DNA of 64,000 bases from Halomonas alkalisoli (GTDB lineage Bacteria > Pseudomonadota > Gammaproteobacteria > Pseudomonadales > Halomonadaceae). Of this stretch, positions 17,767 through 28,221 are shown piece by piece. Location of the stretch: positions 86,000 through 149,999 of the forward strand of contig NZ_JAKCMI010000015.1 of NCBI RefSeq assembly GCF_021412585.1. Reading direction: 5' to 3'. The position numbers were made by a program, and so were the translations under genes. Numbering within the stretch: position 1 is the first letter of the stretch; each line of letters opens with the position of its first letter. Below the pieces are notes generated by a model, which had not been told where the DNA came from, did not search any database, and saw only the letters and a program-made list of their open reading frames with translations.

Positions 17767-19110
17767 TCAGTGTAGTGCCGGTGAGTGCAGCTCGCCACGT
17801 AACGAGTTGGGTAGCGCTTCGGTGATGGTCACGTCGACGAAGTGGCCGATCAGCTCGGTGGGGTTGGCGGCACGGAAATTGACCACCCGGTTGTTCTCGG
17901 TACGCCCCGAGAGCTGGCCTGGATCCCTCGGCGAGAAGCCGGTGACCAGAATGCGCTGGGTCGACCCTACCATCCGGCGGCTGATCTGCATGGCCTGCTG
18001 GATGATACGCTCCTGAAGAATCGCCAGGCGCTGCTTCTTGACGCTCTCGGGAGTATCGTCGGCGAGGCTTGCCGCCGGCGTGCCGGGGCGGGCCGAATAG
18101 ACGAAGCTGAAGGAGTGGTCGAAGCCGATGCGATGGATCAGGTCCATGGTCGCTTCGAAATCCGCTTCGGTCTCGCCGGGGAAGCCGATGATGAAGTCCG
18201 ACGAGAAGCTGATGTCGGGGCGCAGCTTGCGGATGCGCTCCAGCTTCTCCACGTACTCCTCGACGGTGTGGCCGCGCTTCATCGCTGCCAGAATACGGTC
18301 GGAGCCGGCCTGTACCGGCAGGTGCAGGTGGCTGACCAGTTCCGGTACCTCGCCATAGGCCTCGATCAGGCTGTCGGTGAACTCCACCGGGTGAGACGTG
18401 GTGAAGCGGACGCGATCGATGCCTTCCACCGCCGCCACGCAGGCGATCAGCTCGGCCAGGTCGATCTCGTCACCGAGCTGGTTCTCCCCGCGGTAGGCAT
18501 TGACGTTCTGTCCCAGCAGGTTGATCTCGCGTACCCCCTGATCGGCCAGGTGGATGACTTCGTCCATGACCGACTCGAAGGGGCGTGAGACTTCCTCGCC
18601 GCGGGTATAGGGCACGACACAGAAGGTGCAGTACTTGGAGCAGCCTTCCATGACCGAGACGAAGGCGGTGGCCCCGTCCGAGCTGGGGCTGGGCAGGTGA
18701 TCGAACTTCTCGATCTCCGGGAAGGTGACGTCGACCACGGAAATCTGATCGTTGCGCCGGGAGTCGAGCATAGCCGGGACACGGTGCAGGGTCTGGGGGC
18801 CGAAGACCATGTCGACATGGGGGGCGCGCTTGCGCAGAGCCTCCCCTTCCTGACTGGCCACGCAGCCTCCCACGCCGATCACCAGGTCGGGATTGGCCTC
18901 CTTGAGTTTCTTCCAGCGACCGAGCTGGTGGAAGACCTTCTCCTGGGCCTTCTCGCGAATCGAGCAGGTATTGAGAAGGATGACGTCGGCGTCGCCTTCG
19001 TCGTCGGTCAGTTCCAACTGATGGGATTCGCCGAGCAGATCCGCCATGCGAGCGGAGTCGTACTCGTTCATCTGGCAGCCGTGGGTCTTGATGAAGAGTT
19101 TCTTCGCCAT
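17767..19110 (-). CDS. miaB: tRNA-2-methylthio-N6-dimethylallyladenosine synthase
   Basis: Radical SAM methylthiotransferase that adds the 2-methylthio group to i6A37 of tRNAs reading UNN codons. 447 residues. The N-terminal domain has three cluster cysteines in [23 protein letters not shown] and [11 protein letters not shown]. The radical SAM cluster is [15 protein letters not shown], and a C-terminal TRAM domain starts near residue 380. It starts [15 protein letters not shown]. It is the first gene of the minus-strand miaB-ybeZ-ybeY-corC-lnt block, an order shared across gammaproteobacteria. Confidence 0.97.
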   Translation of the reverse strand: MAKKLFIKTHGCQMNEYDSARMADLLGESHQLELTDDEGDADVILLNTCSIREKAQEKVFHQLGRWKKLKEANPDLVIGVGGCVASQEGEALRKRAPHVDMVFGPQTLHRVPAMLDSRRNDQISVVDVTFPEIEKFDHLPSPSSDGATAFVSVMEGCSKYCTFCVVPYTRGEEVSRPFESVMDEVIHLADQGVREINLLGQNVNAYRGENQLGDEIDLAELIACVAAVEGIDRVRFTTSHPVEFTDSLIEAYGEVPELVSHLHLPVQAGSDRILAAMKRGHTVEEYVEKLERIRKLRPDISFSSDFIIGFPGETEADFEATMDLIHRIGFDHSFSFVYSARPGTPAASLADDTPESVKKQRLAILQERIIQQAMQISRRMVGSTQRILVTGFSPRDPGQLSGRTENNRVVNFRAANPTELIGHFVDVTITEALPNSLRGELHSPALH

Positions 19111-19355
19111 AAGAATAGGGTCGCGATCGGTTGCCCGACGCTTGCGTCACCGGTGAGTGGAGTGTCGCGGGAATGCGGCTCGGCCAGCCTGCCGGGCCGT
19201 TCTCGAAGATGGAAACATTATACGGAACCAGGGGCAGCGGGGCCAGCGTGGTGGTCTCGTCGTCCATCGACTGTGTTACGCTTGCGAGTCTGCAGGCGTG
19301 TGCCTCGATACTCGGGCACACAACGGTCAATCGAACGGGAAGGAATGACGGCCTT

Positions 19356-19685
19356 ATGGCGGCCAAGCCGATCTATCGGGTGGTTTTTCACCAACAAGGT
19401 GAAGTGTGGGAACTCTACGCCCGCGAGATATTCCAAAGCGACCTCTGGGGATTCATCGAGATCGAGGAATTCGTCTTCCAGGACCGCTCGAAGCTGGTGG
19501 TGGATCCCTCGGCCGACAAGCTGCGCCACACCTTCGACGGTGTGACCCGCAGCTATCTGCCGATCAACTCCATCGTCCGTATCGACGAAGTGGAGCGTGA
19601 GGGGCCGGCTCGGGCAGTCAAGAGCGAAGGACGGATCGCCGAGTTTCCCCGGGCGCCGATGCCGCCGCCCAGGGGGGAGAGTTAG
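19356..19685 (+). CDS. DUF1820 family protein
   Basis: A 109-residue protein of unknown function. It opens MAAKPIYRVVFHQQGEVWELYAREIFQSDL, typical of DUF1820 proteins, which are small beta-rich proteins common in gammaproteobacteria. FIEIEEFVFQDRSKLVVDPS and YLPINSIVRIDEVE follow, and the C-terminus is proline-rich (APMPPPRGES). The ATG at 19356 is chosen because the conserved region begins at once and AAGGA lies 11 bases before it. The frame stays open upstream, with no similarity seen. It is divergent from miaB. Confidence 0.8.
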   Translation: MAAKPIYRVVFHQQGEVWELYAREIFQSDLWGFIEIEEFVFQDRSKLVVDPSADKLRHTFDGVTRSYLPINSIVRIDEVEREGPARAVKSEGRIAEFPRAPMPPPRGES

Positions 19686-19789
19686 AAGGGGGCTAGCGGC
19701 TTCGGGGCGCTGGTCATGAAGTGACCAGTTCGACCCGGGGCCATATGGGGCAACAGGTGGCAGGGTCTTTCCAGCGGTTTTCCCGGGAC

Positions 19790-19812
19790 TTATCCACAGA
19801 AGCTGTGGATAG
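19790..19812. promoter_or_regulatory. Inverted pair of DnaA-box-like sequences
   Basis: A perfect DnaA-box consensus TTATCCACA (19790-19798), 5 bases, then TGTGGATAG (19804-19812), an 8/9 match to the reverse complement. Together they form an 8-bp stem TATCCACA/TGTGGATA. They sit in the 238-bp gap between the DUF1820 gene and the SH3 gene. They could be DnaA binding sites or a transcriptional hairpin; there is no T-run. Confidence 0.45.
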
Positions 19813-19923
19813 CCCTCTTCGACAATGGTCTCATCGGCCGCAGTGCGAACGGGAGGTTCGACGGCGGCATACAGGTCGCGGCGCAGCAGCTGCCGCAGGA
19901 GCCTTCGATAGCAGGACAACGGC

Positions 19924-20553
19924 ATGACAATGCATAGATTCAAGACCCTCATGGCGGGCGTCACACTGGGGCTGATGGCCCTGCCGCTGCACGCCCAGCA
20001 GAATACGAACGCTACCCATTGGGTATCCGACGAACTCACCACCTATGTTCGCAGCGGACCGACCGATGGCTACCGCATTGTCGGCACCCTGACCTCCGGT
20101 GAACCGGTAAGCGTGCTTGAAACCAGCGGCGACTACAGCCGGGTGCGCAACACCGAGGGCAATACCGTCTGGGTACTCAGTGGGGAATTGCAGGAGGAGC
20201 CGAGTGCGCGCCAGCAGTTGCCGGTGCTTGAAAGACAGGTGGCCGAGCTGGAAGAGGAGCTTGGCGGCATCAACGAGACCTGGGAGGAGCGGGTCTCGGC
20301 GATGACCGAGACCCTGGAGGTCCGCGAGCAGCGCATTGCCGAGCTGGAGGCGAGCAATCGCCAGCTCGACAGTGAAGCCGACCGGTCACGCCAGACCATA
20401 CGTCAGCTGCAGGCTCGACTGGACACCCAGGAAGAAGACCTGCTGATTCGCTATTTCATGTATGGCGGCGGGGTCGCCGGTGCCGGCCTCCTGGTGGGGC
20501 TGATCATCCCCCATCTTCCGCGCAAGAAACGCAAGCGCGACCGCTGGTTCTGA
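19924..20553 (+). CDS. Exported SH3-domain protein, YgiM type (TIGR04211-like)
   Basis: 209 residues. The signal peptide is MTMHRFKTLMAGVTLGLMALPLHAQ, cleaved about residue 25. A bacterial SH3 domain follows (about 30-95, WVSDELTTYVRSGPTDGYRIV and VRNTEGNTVWVLSGELQ), then a coiled coil (about 95-165, rich in Glu/Gln/Arg heptads). One C-terminal membrane helix (YFMYGGGVAGAGLLVGLIIP) precedes a basic KKRKRDRWF tail. This order of SH3, coiled coil and TM is that of E. coli YgiM. Start may be 19924 or the ATG at 19930. Confidence 0.85.
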   Translation: MTMHRFKTLMAGVTLGLMALPLHAQQNTNATHWVSDELTTYVRSGPTDGYRIVGTLTSGEPVSVLETSGDYSRVRNTEGNTVWVLSGELQEEPSARQQLPVLERQVAELEEELGGINETWEERVSAMTETLEVREQRIAELEASNRQLDSEADRSRQTIRQLQARLDTQEEDLLIRYFMYGGGVAGAGLLVGLIIPHLPRKKRKRDRWF

Positions 20554-20578
20554 TACCGCTGGTTCTGAAGGAGAGGCT

Positions 20579-21220
20579 ATGCCCGGGGAATGGCTAAATC
20601 GCTGGCGGGAAGGACGCATCGGGTTTCACCGTCCACAGGTGCATCCTGCGCTGATTCAGCACTGGCCACTGCTCGGGGCGAGACCAGGCACCAAGGTGCT
20701 GGTGCCGCTCTGTGGCAAGAGTCTCGACATGCGCTGGCTCGCCCAGCACGATCATCCGGTGCTGGGCATTGAACTGGCCGAGGAGGCAATCGAGCAGTTC
20801 GTCGCCGAGGGGGCCGGGGAGATATCCCGCTATCGGCAGGAGCCCTTCGCGATTTGCCGCCAGGGCAGCGTCGAGCTGTGGTGTGGCGATTTCTTTCATT
20901 TCCATATCGAGCAGGCGGCCGAGATCGACGCCTTCTATGACCGGGCGGCGCTGATCGCATTGCCGCCGGCGACCCGCCAGCGCTATGCCTTTCACCTCGC
21001 CCAGCTGATCCCGCCCGGCGCGCGTGGGTTGTTGATCAGCCTGATGCGCGCCCCGAGCGACGAGGGCGGCGGTCCACCGTTCAGCGTCACTGCCGACGAG
21101 GTGCGCGAACTCTTCGAGCCCAACTTCCTGGTCACTCACCTGGAGGATGGGGAGCCCGAAGAGGGCAGCGGTTTTCGTGAAAGTGTCTGGGCCATGGTGC
21201 GCCGCGGGCCCGCCGTCTAG
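20579..21220 (+). CDS. tpm: Thiopurine S-methyltransferase family protein
   Basis: SAM-dependent methyltransferase; bacterial Tpm methylates thiopurines and selenium/tellurium oxyanions. 213 residues. It opens MPGEWLNRWREGRIGFH, then VLVPLCGKSLDMRWLAQ (SAM motif I), VLGIELAEEAIEQF, and YDRAALIALPPATRQRYA, all characteristic of the family. It starts 25 bp after the SH3 gene with a GGAGAGG ribosome binding site, and is followed by a strong bidirectional terminator. Confidence 0.93.
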   Translation: MPGEWLNRWREGRIGFHRPQVHPALIQHWPLLGARPGTKVLVPLCGKSLDMRWLAQHDHPVLGIELAEEAIEQFVAEGAGEISRYRQEPFAICRQGSVELWCGDFFHFHIEQAAEIDAFYDRAALIALPPATRQRYAFHLAQLIPPGARGLLISLMRAPSDEGGGPPFSVTADEVRELFEPNFLVTHLEDGEPEEGSGFRESVWAMVRRGPAV

Positions 21221-21248
21221 CGGGAGCGGGGACCCTAGAGAGCAGGAC

Positions 21249-21288
21249 AAACCAGGCGGGCGCCCATTTGGGCGCCCGCTTCTGGTTT
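21249..21288. terminator. Bidirectional terminator between tpm and the yajG-like gene
   Basis: AAACCAG (21249-21255) pairs with CTGGTTT (21282-21288), and the inner GCGGGCGCCC / GGGCGCCCGC forms a 10-bp stem with loop ATTT. The flanking A and T tracts serve both convergent genes. Confidence 0.9.
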
Positions 21289-21324
21289 GGCAGGAAGAGA
21301 TGCGAGGGAGATACAGTGGCTCGC

Positions 21325-21927
21325 TCAGCGTGCCAGCAGCTGGCCCAGTTCCGGGTCGCGGAAGGCGCGATCGAGGCCGTCGCTCAGCAGGTCGTTGAGC
21401 ATGCGCGCGTTGGTGTCGCGATCCGGACGAAGCGCATAGCTCTGAGTGCGGCGCGAGGTGTAGGTGCCGGTATAGGTGTTGCCACCGTTGACCGCCCTGG
21501 CTTCGAAGACTGCCTCCAGGCGGGCCTCGTCGATGACCGGCCGACTCTCGCCGCGCTCATACCCCAGGTGGAGCAGGGTGAGGGTCAGGCTTGGCCGCCC
21601 CTCAGCCGGCTCCGTGGTGGGGGAGAAGCCCATCTCCCGCACGGCGCGCTCGGCTTCGCGCTGCAGCCGTGGCACCAGCTCGTGGGCGCTGACGGTGATG
21701 GTGGATGTCGCCATGGCGCTGCCGCTACGCGTGCCGATCACCTCGCCGTCGCGGTCATCCACCGCCATGACCGTGATGGCCTGGCCACCCCCGGTTGTCG
21801 GGACGTCGGCGGTACGCTGTGGATTCAACTGCAGATAGTGTGGGCTGGCACAGCCTGCCAGCAGGGCGCTAGCCAGCAGCAAGGCGGCTGCACGCAACGT
21901 CGTAAGGCGAAAGGGGCGTCGAATCAT
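21325..21927 (-). CDS. YajG-like lipoprotein
   Basis: 200 residues. It has a type II signal peptide with a clear lipobox (LLLASALLAGCASPHY, Cys near residue 22), so it is an envelope lipoprotein. The body resembles the YajG family: YLQLNPQRTADVP, ITVMAVDDRDGEVIGTRSG, RAVREMGFSP and a C-terminal DLLSDGLDRAFRDPEL. The start at 21927 is chosen because it gives the signal peptide and has AGGAGA upstream. Function unknown. Confidence 0.82.
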   Translation of the reverse strand: MIRRPFRLTTLRAAALLLASALLAGCASPHYLQLNPQRTADVPTTGGGQAITVMAVDDRDGEVIGTRSGSAMATSTITVSAHELVPRLQREAERAVREMGFSPTTEPAEGRPSLTLTLLHLGYERGESRPVIDEARLEAVFEARAVNGGNTYTGTYTSRRTQSYALRPDRDTNARMLNDLLSDGLDRAFRDPELGQLLAR

Positions 21928-22099
21928 CTGGGACTCTCCTGAGTGAGAATGGAGGGTGGCGACGGGAGGTGGGCGATCACGGTGCAAGGCCTTGAGCTGG
22001 CACAGATGGCGAGTATAGCCGCGACGAGGCCAAGCGTAACAGCGTTGAGTACGTCGGCGGCAGAGCGGTTACAATGGGGTTCCACTCAGGAGAACGCTC

Positions 22100-22540
22100 A
22101 TGATTCGACTCGCAGCCAAGGAGGACATGCCGCACCTCGTCGATATCTGGTTGCGCGCCTCGCAGCTGGCCCACGATTTCATTCCCGCCGAGTTCTGGCA
22201 GCGTCGCGCCCACGACATGGCCACGCGCTATCTGCCTGGCGCCGAAACGCACGTACTGGAGCTGGGTGGCAGCATCATCGGCTTCGCGGCCCTCAACGGC
22301 GACCACCTCGAGGCGCTGTTCATCGACCCGGACTTCCAGCGCTTCGGCCACGGCACGCACTTGATGGCCCATGCCATGACGTGCCGTGAGCGAATCACCC
22401 TGTGCGTCTATTCGCGCAACGTGCGTGCCGTCTCGTTCTACCGCAGGCTCGGCTTTCAATCGGTGGAGGATCGTCTCGAACCGCTGAGCGGCGAGAGCGA
22501 AACCCTGATGGCCTGGTCCCGCCAGCCCAACGTCGAGTGA
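22100..22540 (+). CDS. GNAT family N-acetyltransferase
   Basis: 146 residues with a single GNAT fold. It opens MIRLAAKEDMPHLVDIWLRA, has the beta4/motif A segment LEALFIDPDFQRFGHGTHLM (acetyl-CoA pyrophosphate loop) and ends in VRAVSFYRRLGFQSVEDR (motif B). This resembles the YjaB subfamily. A CAGGAGAAC ribosome binding site precedes the ATG. Its substrate is unknown. Unlike the GNAT genes at 35.7-43.5 kb it has core-genome base composition and no attC site. Confidence 0.85.
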   Translation: MIRLAAKEDMPHLVDIWLRASQLAHDFIPAEFWQRRAHDMATRYLPGAETHVLELGGSIIGFAALNGDHLEALFIDPDFQRFGHGTHLMAHAMTCRERITLCVYSRNVRAVSFYRRLGFQSVEDRLEPLSGESETLMAWSRQPNVE

Positions 22541-22562
22541 TCCTGTCGGGCCATCGGCCGGT

Positions 22563-23653
<1,091 letters not shown>

Positions 23654-23657
<4 letters not shown>

Positions 23658-24481
23658 GCGTGAACCTCCCGGCGCGCGGCGCGCCATTCCAGGCTGGCCT
23701 TGGCAACCAGCGTGAGCAGGGCGATGAAGGCCAGCAGCGATGCGCTGGCGAAGGCGCCCACGGTATTGTAATCCTGGTACAGCTGCTCCAGGTGCAGCGG
23801 CAGGGTGTTGGTCTGGCCGCGGATGGCGCCGGAGACCACCGAGACGGCGCCGAATTCCCCCACCGCACGTGCATTGGTCAGTATCACGCCGTAGAGCAGT
23901 GCCCAGCGGATATTGGGCAGCGTCACCCGGCGAAAGACGGTCCAGCCCGGTGCCCCGAGGGTCACGGCGGCTTCCTCTTCCCGGGAGCCCTGGGCCTGCA
24001 TCAGCGGTATCAGCTCACGAGCCACGAAGGGGCAGGTGACGAAGATGGTCACCATCAATATGCCGGGCCAGGCAAACATCAGCTGGATGTCGTAGCCGTC
24101 GAGCCAGCTGCCGAGCCAGCCGGTACGGCCATAGAGCAGCAGGTAGATCAGGCCGGCGACCACCGGCGAGACCGCAAAGGGGATATCGATGAGGGTCTGC
24201 AGGATCCGCCGGCCGGGAAAGCGAAAGCGGGTAACCAGCCATGCCAGCGCCACGCCGAACACCAGGCAGACGGGGATCGTCAGCAGGGCGATGAACAGGG
24301 TCAGCCCGATGGCCGCCACGGTGTATTCGTTGCTGACGTTGCTCCAGAATACCCCTACCCCCTGGGCGAAGGCCTGGGCGAAGATCGCCACCAGCGGCAG
24401 CAGCAGGAAGAGCCCCGAAAGGGCCACGGCCAGGAAGACGAGCAGGCGCCGAACCCGGGGCGCATCACCGATCCGTTGCAT
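23654..24481 (-). CDS. cysW: Sulfate/thiosulfate ABC transporter permease CysW
   Basis: Inner membrane permease, 275 residues, about six helices. The EAA loop that docks to CysA is seen as [44 protein letters not shown], following the EAA loop, is typical of CysW. It is encoded between cysT (1-bp stop/start overlap) and cysA (4-bp overlap). Confidence 0.95.
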
Positions 24482-25338
24482 CAGCCCGCCCCCCCATGCA
24501 GTCGCTTGATGAAGCGGCCCTGCCAGATATTGATCACCAGCAGCAGGGCCAGCGAGACGAACAGCACCACCGAGGCGATGGCCGAGGCGCCGACATAGTC
24601 GTACTCCTGCAGCTTGACGAAGATCATCAGCGCGGTGATCTCGGTCTCGTAGGGCATGTTGCCGGCGATGAAGATGATGGCGCCGAATTCACCCAGCGAG
24701 CGCACGAAGGCGAGCCCGGTGCCGGTAACCAGGGCCGGCCACAGGTGCGGCAGGATCACGCGGCGAAAGGCCGTGCCGTCCGAGGCGCCGAGGGTCAGGG
24801 CGGCCTCATCCACCTCGTGGGGCAGGTCCTCCAGCACCGGCTGTACCGTGCGCACCACGAAGGGAATGCTGGTGAAGGCCATGGCCAGGGCGATACCCAC
24901 CCAGGTGTAGGCGACCTGGAAGCCCAGCGGCTCCAGCAGCCGCCCCATCCAGCCGTTGCTGGAGTAGAGCGTTGCCAGGGTGATGCCGGCGACGGCGGTG
25001 GGCAGGGCGAAGGGCAGGTCCATCAGCGCGTCGAGCAGGCGCTTGCCGGGGAATTCGTAGCGCACCAGCACCCAGGCGAGCAGCAGCCCGAAGGCGCCGT
25101 TGACCAGGGCGGCCACCGCGGCCGCACCGATGGTGACCATGTAACTGGCCACCACCCGGCCTTCGGTGACGATCGCCCAGTACTCGGCCAGGCTGAGCCC
25201 CGCCAGCTGACCGAACAGCCCGGTCAGCGGCAGCAGCAGCACCAGCGAGATGAACATCAGGCTGATACCGAGCGAAAGGCCGAAGCCCGGCAGCACCCGC
25301 TTGGGGGTACTGCCGGCGCGAGTCGCGAGTGTGATCAT
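24481..25338 (-). CDS. cysT: Sulfate/thiosulfate ABC transporter permease CysT
   Basis: Inner membrane permease (also called CysU), 285 residues. It carries the N-terminal RVLPGFGLSLGISLMFISLVLLLPL helix, LMDLPFALPTAVAGITLATLY, the EAA loop DEAALTLGASDGTAFRRVILP, and SLGEFGAIIFIAGNMPYETEI. It forms the heterodimeric channel with CysW. The start and the cysP stop share a base at 25338, so it is translationally coupled to cysP. Confidence 0.95.
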   Translation of the reverse strand: MITLATRAGSTPKRVLPGFGLSLGISLMFISLVLLLPLTGLFGQLAGLSLAEYWAIVTEGRVVASYMVTIGAAAVAALVNGAFGLLLAWVLVRYEFPGKRLLDALMDLPFALPTAVAGITLATLYSSNGWMGRLLEPLGFQVAYTWVGIALAMAFTSIPFVVRTVQPVLEDLPHEVDEAALTLGASDGTAFRRVILPHLWPALVTGTGLAFVRSLGEFGAIIFIAGNMPYETEITALMIFVKLQEYDYVGASAIASVVLFVSLALLLVINIWQGRFIKRLHGGAG

Positions 25339-26348
25339 CAGCGGCGCTGTAGCTGATCCAGCAGGGCGCCGCCGGCGAAGTGCTCGTCCATGGCCTGCTC
25401 CCAGCTACCGACGATATCCTCGACCCGCAGCAGATCGGTCTCGGGGAACTGATCGGCGAACTCCTCCACGACCGCTTCGTGATGGACGCGATAGTTGAAG
25501 CCGGCCAGCATGCGCTGGGCCTCTTCGCTGTAGAGGTACTCGACATAGGCCTGGGCCAGGTCCTGGGTGCCGTTGCGCTCGGCATTGGGCTCGACTACCG
25601 CCACCGGGAATTCGGCCAGGATGCTGACCGGCGGCACGATCACCTCGTAGTCGTCACGACCGTACTCGCCGCGGATGTTGTTCACCTCGGATTCGAAGCT
25701 GATCAGCACGTCGCCGATGCCGCGCTCGATGAAGCTGGTGGTGGCGCCGCGGCCGCCGGTGTCGAACACTGCCACGTTGCGCAGGAAGGTGCGCATGAAG
25801 TCGTGGATCTGCTCCTCGTCGCCATCGAAGTGCTGCTGGGCAAAGCCCCAGGCGGCCAGGTAGGTGTAGCGGCCGTTACCGGAGGTCTTGGGGTTGGGGA
25901 AGACCACCTTGACGTCTTCACGCACCAGATCGTCCCAGCTCTCGATGCCCTTGGGGTTGTCCTTGCGTACCAGGAAGGCCGTGGTGGAGTAGTAGGGCGA
26001 GGCATTGTTGGGCAGCAGTTCCTGCCAGTCCTCGGCCACCAGCCCGGCATCGGCGAGCACCTGGACGTCGGTCACCTGATTGTAGGTCACCACGTCGGCG
26101 CGCAGCCCCTGAAGGATGGCGCGGGCCTGGGCGGAGGAGCCACCGTGGGACTGCTGAATGGCGATCTCCTCTCCCTGCTCGGCCTGCCACCAGTCGCGGA
26201 ATTCCGGATTGATGGCGGAGAAGAGCTCGCGGGCGATGTCATAGGAGGAGTTGAGAATCTCGCGCTCGGCGGCCAGGGCCGGGGTGGCCAGGCTGACCCC
26301 CAGGGCAACGGCAAGCGCGGTGCGGCGAACGGTCGACAGCAGTGGCAT
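25338..26348 (-). CDS. cysP: Thiosulfate/sulfate-binding protein CysP
   Basis: Periplasmic binding protein of the importer. 336 residues with a Sec signal peptide ([27 protein letters not shown]). Family marks are [30 protein letters not shown] (sulfate-binding loop), [15 protein letters not shown] and [21 protein letters not shown]. The YNQVTDVQ and [13 protein letters not shown] segments resemble CysP rather than Sbp. The ATG at 26348 has GGAG 8 bases upstream; a GTG at 26357 is less likely. It is first in its operon. Confidence 0.94.
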   Translation of the reverse strand: MPLLSTVRRTALAVALGVSLATPALAAEREILNSSYDIARELFSAINPEFRDWWQAEQGEEIAIQQSHGGSSAQARAILQGLRADVVTYNQVTDVQVLADAGLVAEDWQELLPNNASPYYSTTAFLVRKDNPKGIESWDDLVREDVKVVFPNPKTSGNGRYTYLAAWGFAQQHFDGDEEQIHDFMRTFLRNVAVFDTGGRGATTSFIERGIGDVLISFESEVNNIRGEYGRDDYEVIVPPVSILAEFPVAVVEPNAERNGTQDLAQAYVEYLYSEEAQRMLAGFNYRVHHEAVVEEFADQFPETDLLRVEDIVGSWEQAMDEHFAGGALLDQLQRR

Positions 26349-26540
26349 GCGAGACACTCCAATAAGGAAACAGTGATGACAAGGTTAAATCTGACAATGA
26401 GGAATTACAATCGTGTTTTTTATTCGTTTTTGAAATATGACTGTGGCGGTTTTCTTCGCCCGCTGCGCCCCATTCCCCCGTCCCTGGCGGTTCCTGCTAG
26501 AATGCGGGCCACTCTTTCCGAGCGATAGCCTGGACATGAC
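26349..26540. promoter_or_regulatory. Divergent AT-rich promoter region between cysP and rpe
   Basis: 192 bp, notably AT-rich near 26375-26440 (GGTTAAATCTGACAATGAGGAATTACAATCG then a T-rich tract), unlike the GC-rich surroundings. This is where a CysB-activated cysP promoter would be expected, and cysB is present at 51.9 kb. On the plus strand TAGAAT at 26498-26503 is a reasonable -10 for rpe. The CysB link is inference. Confidence 0.4.
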
Positions 26541-27248
26541 ATGACCGACGCGACCCGCGATTTTCTCATTGCCCCCTCCATACTCTCCGCCGACTTCGCC
26601 CGCCTGGGCGAAGAAGTGGACAACGTGCTGGCCTCCGGGGCCGACATCGTCCATTTCGACGTCATGGACAACCACTACGTACCCAACCTGACCATCGGGC
26701 CCATGGTCTGCGAGGCGCTGCGCAAGCATGGCGTGACGGCCCCCATCGACGCTCACCTGATGGTCAAGCCGGTGGATCGGCTGATCGGCGACTTCATCGA
26801 TGCCGGCGCCACCTACATCACCTTCCACCCGGAGGCCTCGGACCATATCGACCGCTCGCTGCAGCTGATTCGCGATGGCGGCTGCAAGGCGGGGCTGGTG
26901 TTCAACCCGGCGACGCCGCTCTCCTTCCTCGACCACGTGATGGACAAGGTCGACATGATCCTGCTGATGAGCGTCAATCCCGGCTTCGGCGGCCAGGCCT
27001 TCCTGCCGGGCACCCTGGACAAGCTGCGCGCGGCGCGCCAACGCATCGACGCCTCGGGGCGGGCGATTCGCCTCGAGATCGACGGTGGGGTCAAGGTCGA
27101 CAACATTGCCGAGATCGCTGCGGCCGGTGCCGACACCTTCGTGGCCGGCTCCGCGATCTTCAAGGCCGCCAACGCTGCCGACCCGCATCGCTACGACAGC
27201 GTGCTCCGCGACTTCCGCGAGCAGCTGGCCGGAGTCGCTCCCCGGTGA
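26541..27248 (+). CDS. rpe: Ribulose-phosphate 3-epimerase
   Basis: Interconverts ribulose 5-phosphate and xylulose 5-phosphate (pentose phosphate pathway). 235 residues, a TIM barrel with [36 protein letters not shown] (metal-binding His/Asp), [26 protein letters not shown] and [14 protein letters not shown]. The start codon is the second of two adjacent ATGs (ATGACATGACC). The 3' end overlaps the GIY-YIG gene by 4 bp; the group rpe-(GIY)-gph-trpE forms an operon. Confidence 0.97.
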   Translation: MTDATRDFLIAPSILSADFARLGEEVDNVLASGADIVHFDVMDNHYVPNLTIGPMVCEALRKHGVTAPIDAHLMVKPVDRLIGDFIDAGATYITFHPEASDHIDRSLQLIRDGGCKAGLVFNPATPLSFLDHVMDKVDMILLMSVNPGFGGQAFLPGTLDKLRAARQRIDASGRAIRLEIDGGVKVDNIAEIAAAGADTFVAGSAIFKAANAADPHRYDSVLRDFREQLAGVAPR

Positions 27249-27544
27249 ACGGAGGTGCCCAGGCCCCGCTGTGGTACCTCTACATGCTCGAGACACCTCA
27301 AGGCGCGCTCTATACCGGGATCACCACCGACGTCGCCCGGCGCATGGCTCAACATGAGGCGGGGCGGGGTGCCAAGGCCCTGCGCGGGCGTGGGCCGCTT
27401 ACGCTGGTGCATCAGGAGCCGGTGGGCAGCCACGGAGATGCGCTGCGGCTCGAGGCGGAGGTCAAGCGGCTCTCGGCGGTGGGCAAGCGCAGCTGGATCA
27501 AGAACCGGCAGGTCAGCGAGGAAGCGCCATGCACCCCATTCTGA
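27245..27544 (+). CDS. GIY-YIG nuclease-like protein (YhbQ type)
   Basis: 99 residues with a single GIY-YIG domain: [37 protein letters not shown] carries the (G)YTGIT version of the motif, the conserved Arg, and His. [16 protein letters not shown] supplies the C-terminal Glu region. Small stand-alone GIY-YIG proteins (UPF0213/YhbQ) have weak or unclear nuclease activity. It starts with GTG overlapping the rpe TGA (GTGA) and overlaps gph by 16 bp, so it is embedded in the rpe-gph operon. Confidence 0.87.
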   Translation: MNGGAQAPLWYLYMLETPQGALYTGITTDVARRMAQHEAGRGAKALRGRGPLTLVHQEPVGSHGDALRLEAEVKRLSAVGKRSWIKNRQVSEEAPCTPF

Positions 27545-28194
27545 AAGATATCCGGCTGATCAGCTTCGATCTGGATGGCACCCTGATCGATTCGGTGCCT
27601 GACCTGGCGGCGGCAGTGGATGCCAGCCTGGGCGAGCTCGGCTTGCCAGTGGCAGGCGAGGCGCGGGTGCGCGACTGGGTCGGCAACGGCTCGTGGACGC
27701 TTGTCGAGCGGGCGCTGACCTTTGCTCAGGGGCACTTGCCCGGCGAGGAGGCCCTGGCCCGTTCCCATGAGGCCTTCCTCAGATGCTACGGCCGCGATCC
27801 CGGCTCGCGTACTCGGCTCTACCCCGGGGTGCGCGAAACGCTGGACGCCCTGCAGGCAGGCGACTGGATCCTGACGCTGGTCACCAACAAGCCCTACGCC
27901 TTTATCGAGCCGATCCTGGCGCAGTTCGGCCTCGAGCGGCATTTTGCGCTCTGCCTTGGCGGCGACAGCCTGCCGCAGAAGAAGCCCGATCCGGCCCCGC
28001 TGCTTCACGTGGCCGCTCACTTCGACCTGTCGCCATCGACCTGCCTGATGGTAGGTGACTCTCGCCATGACATCGCTGCCGGTCGCGCGGCCGGTTTTCG
28101 CACCCTGGCGGTTCCCTATGGCTACAATCATGGCGAACCGGTGCAGGACAGCCGTCCCGACGGCCTGGTTGTTTCACTGGCAGAACTCGTTTAG
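27529..28194 (+). CDS. gph: Phosphoglycolate phosphatase
   Basis: HAD-superfamily phosphatase removing phosphate from 2-phosphoglycolate. 221 residues. Motif I is ISFDLDGTLIDS, motif II LTLVTNKPYAFI, motif III the lysine in LPQKKPDPAPLLH, and motif IV LMVGDSRHDIAAGRAAG. The helical cap covers about residues 20-85. It lies between rpe and trpE as in Pseudomonas, which supports Gph over other HAD phosphatases. Confidence 0.94.
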   Translation: MHPILKDIRLISFDLDGTLIDSVPDLAAAVDASLGELGLPVAGEARVRDWVGNGSWTLVERALTFAQGHLPGEEALARSHEAFLRCYGRDPGSRTRLYPGVRETLDALQAGDWILTLVTNKPYAFIEPILAQFGLERHFALCLGGDSLPQKKPDPAPLLHVAAHFDLSPSTCLMVGDSRHDIAAGRAAGFRTLAVPYGYNHGEPVQDSRPDGLVVSLAELV

Positions 28195-28221
28195 CCAATT
28201 ATCACCATCAAGGACCCGGGC

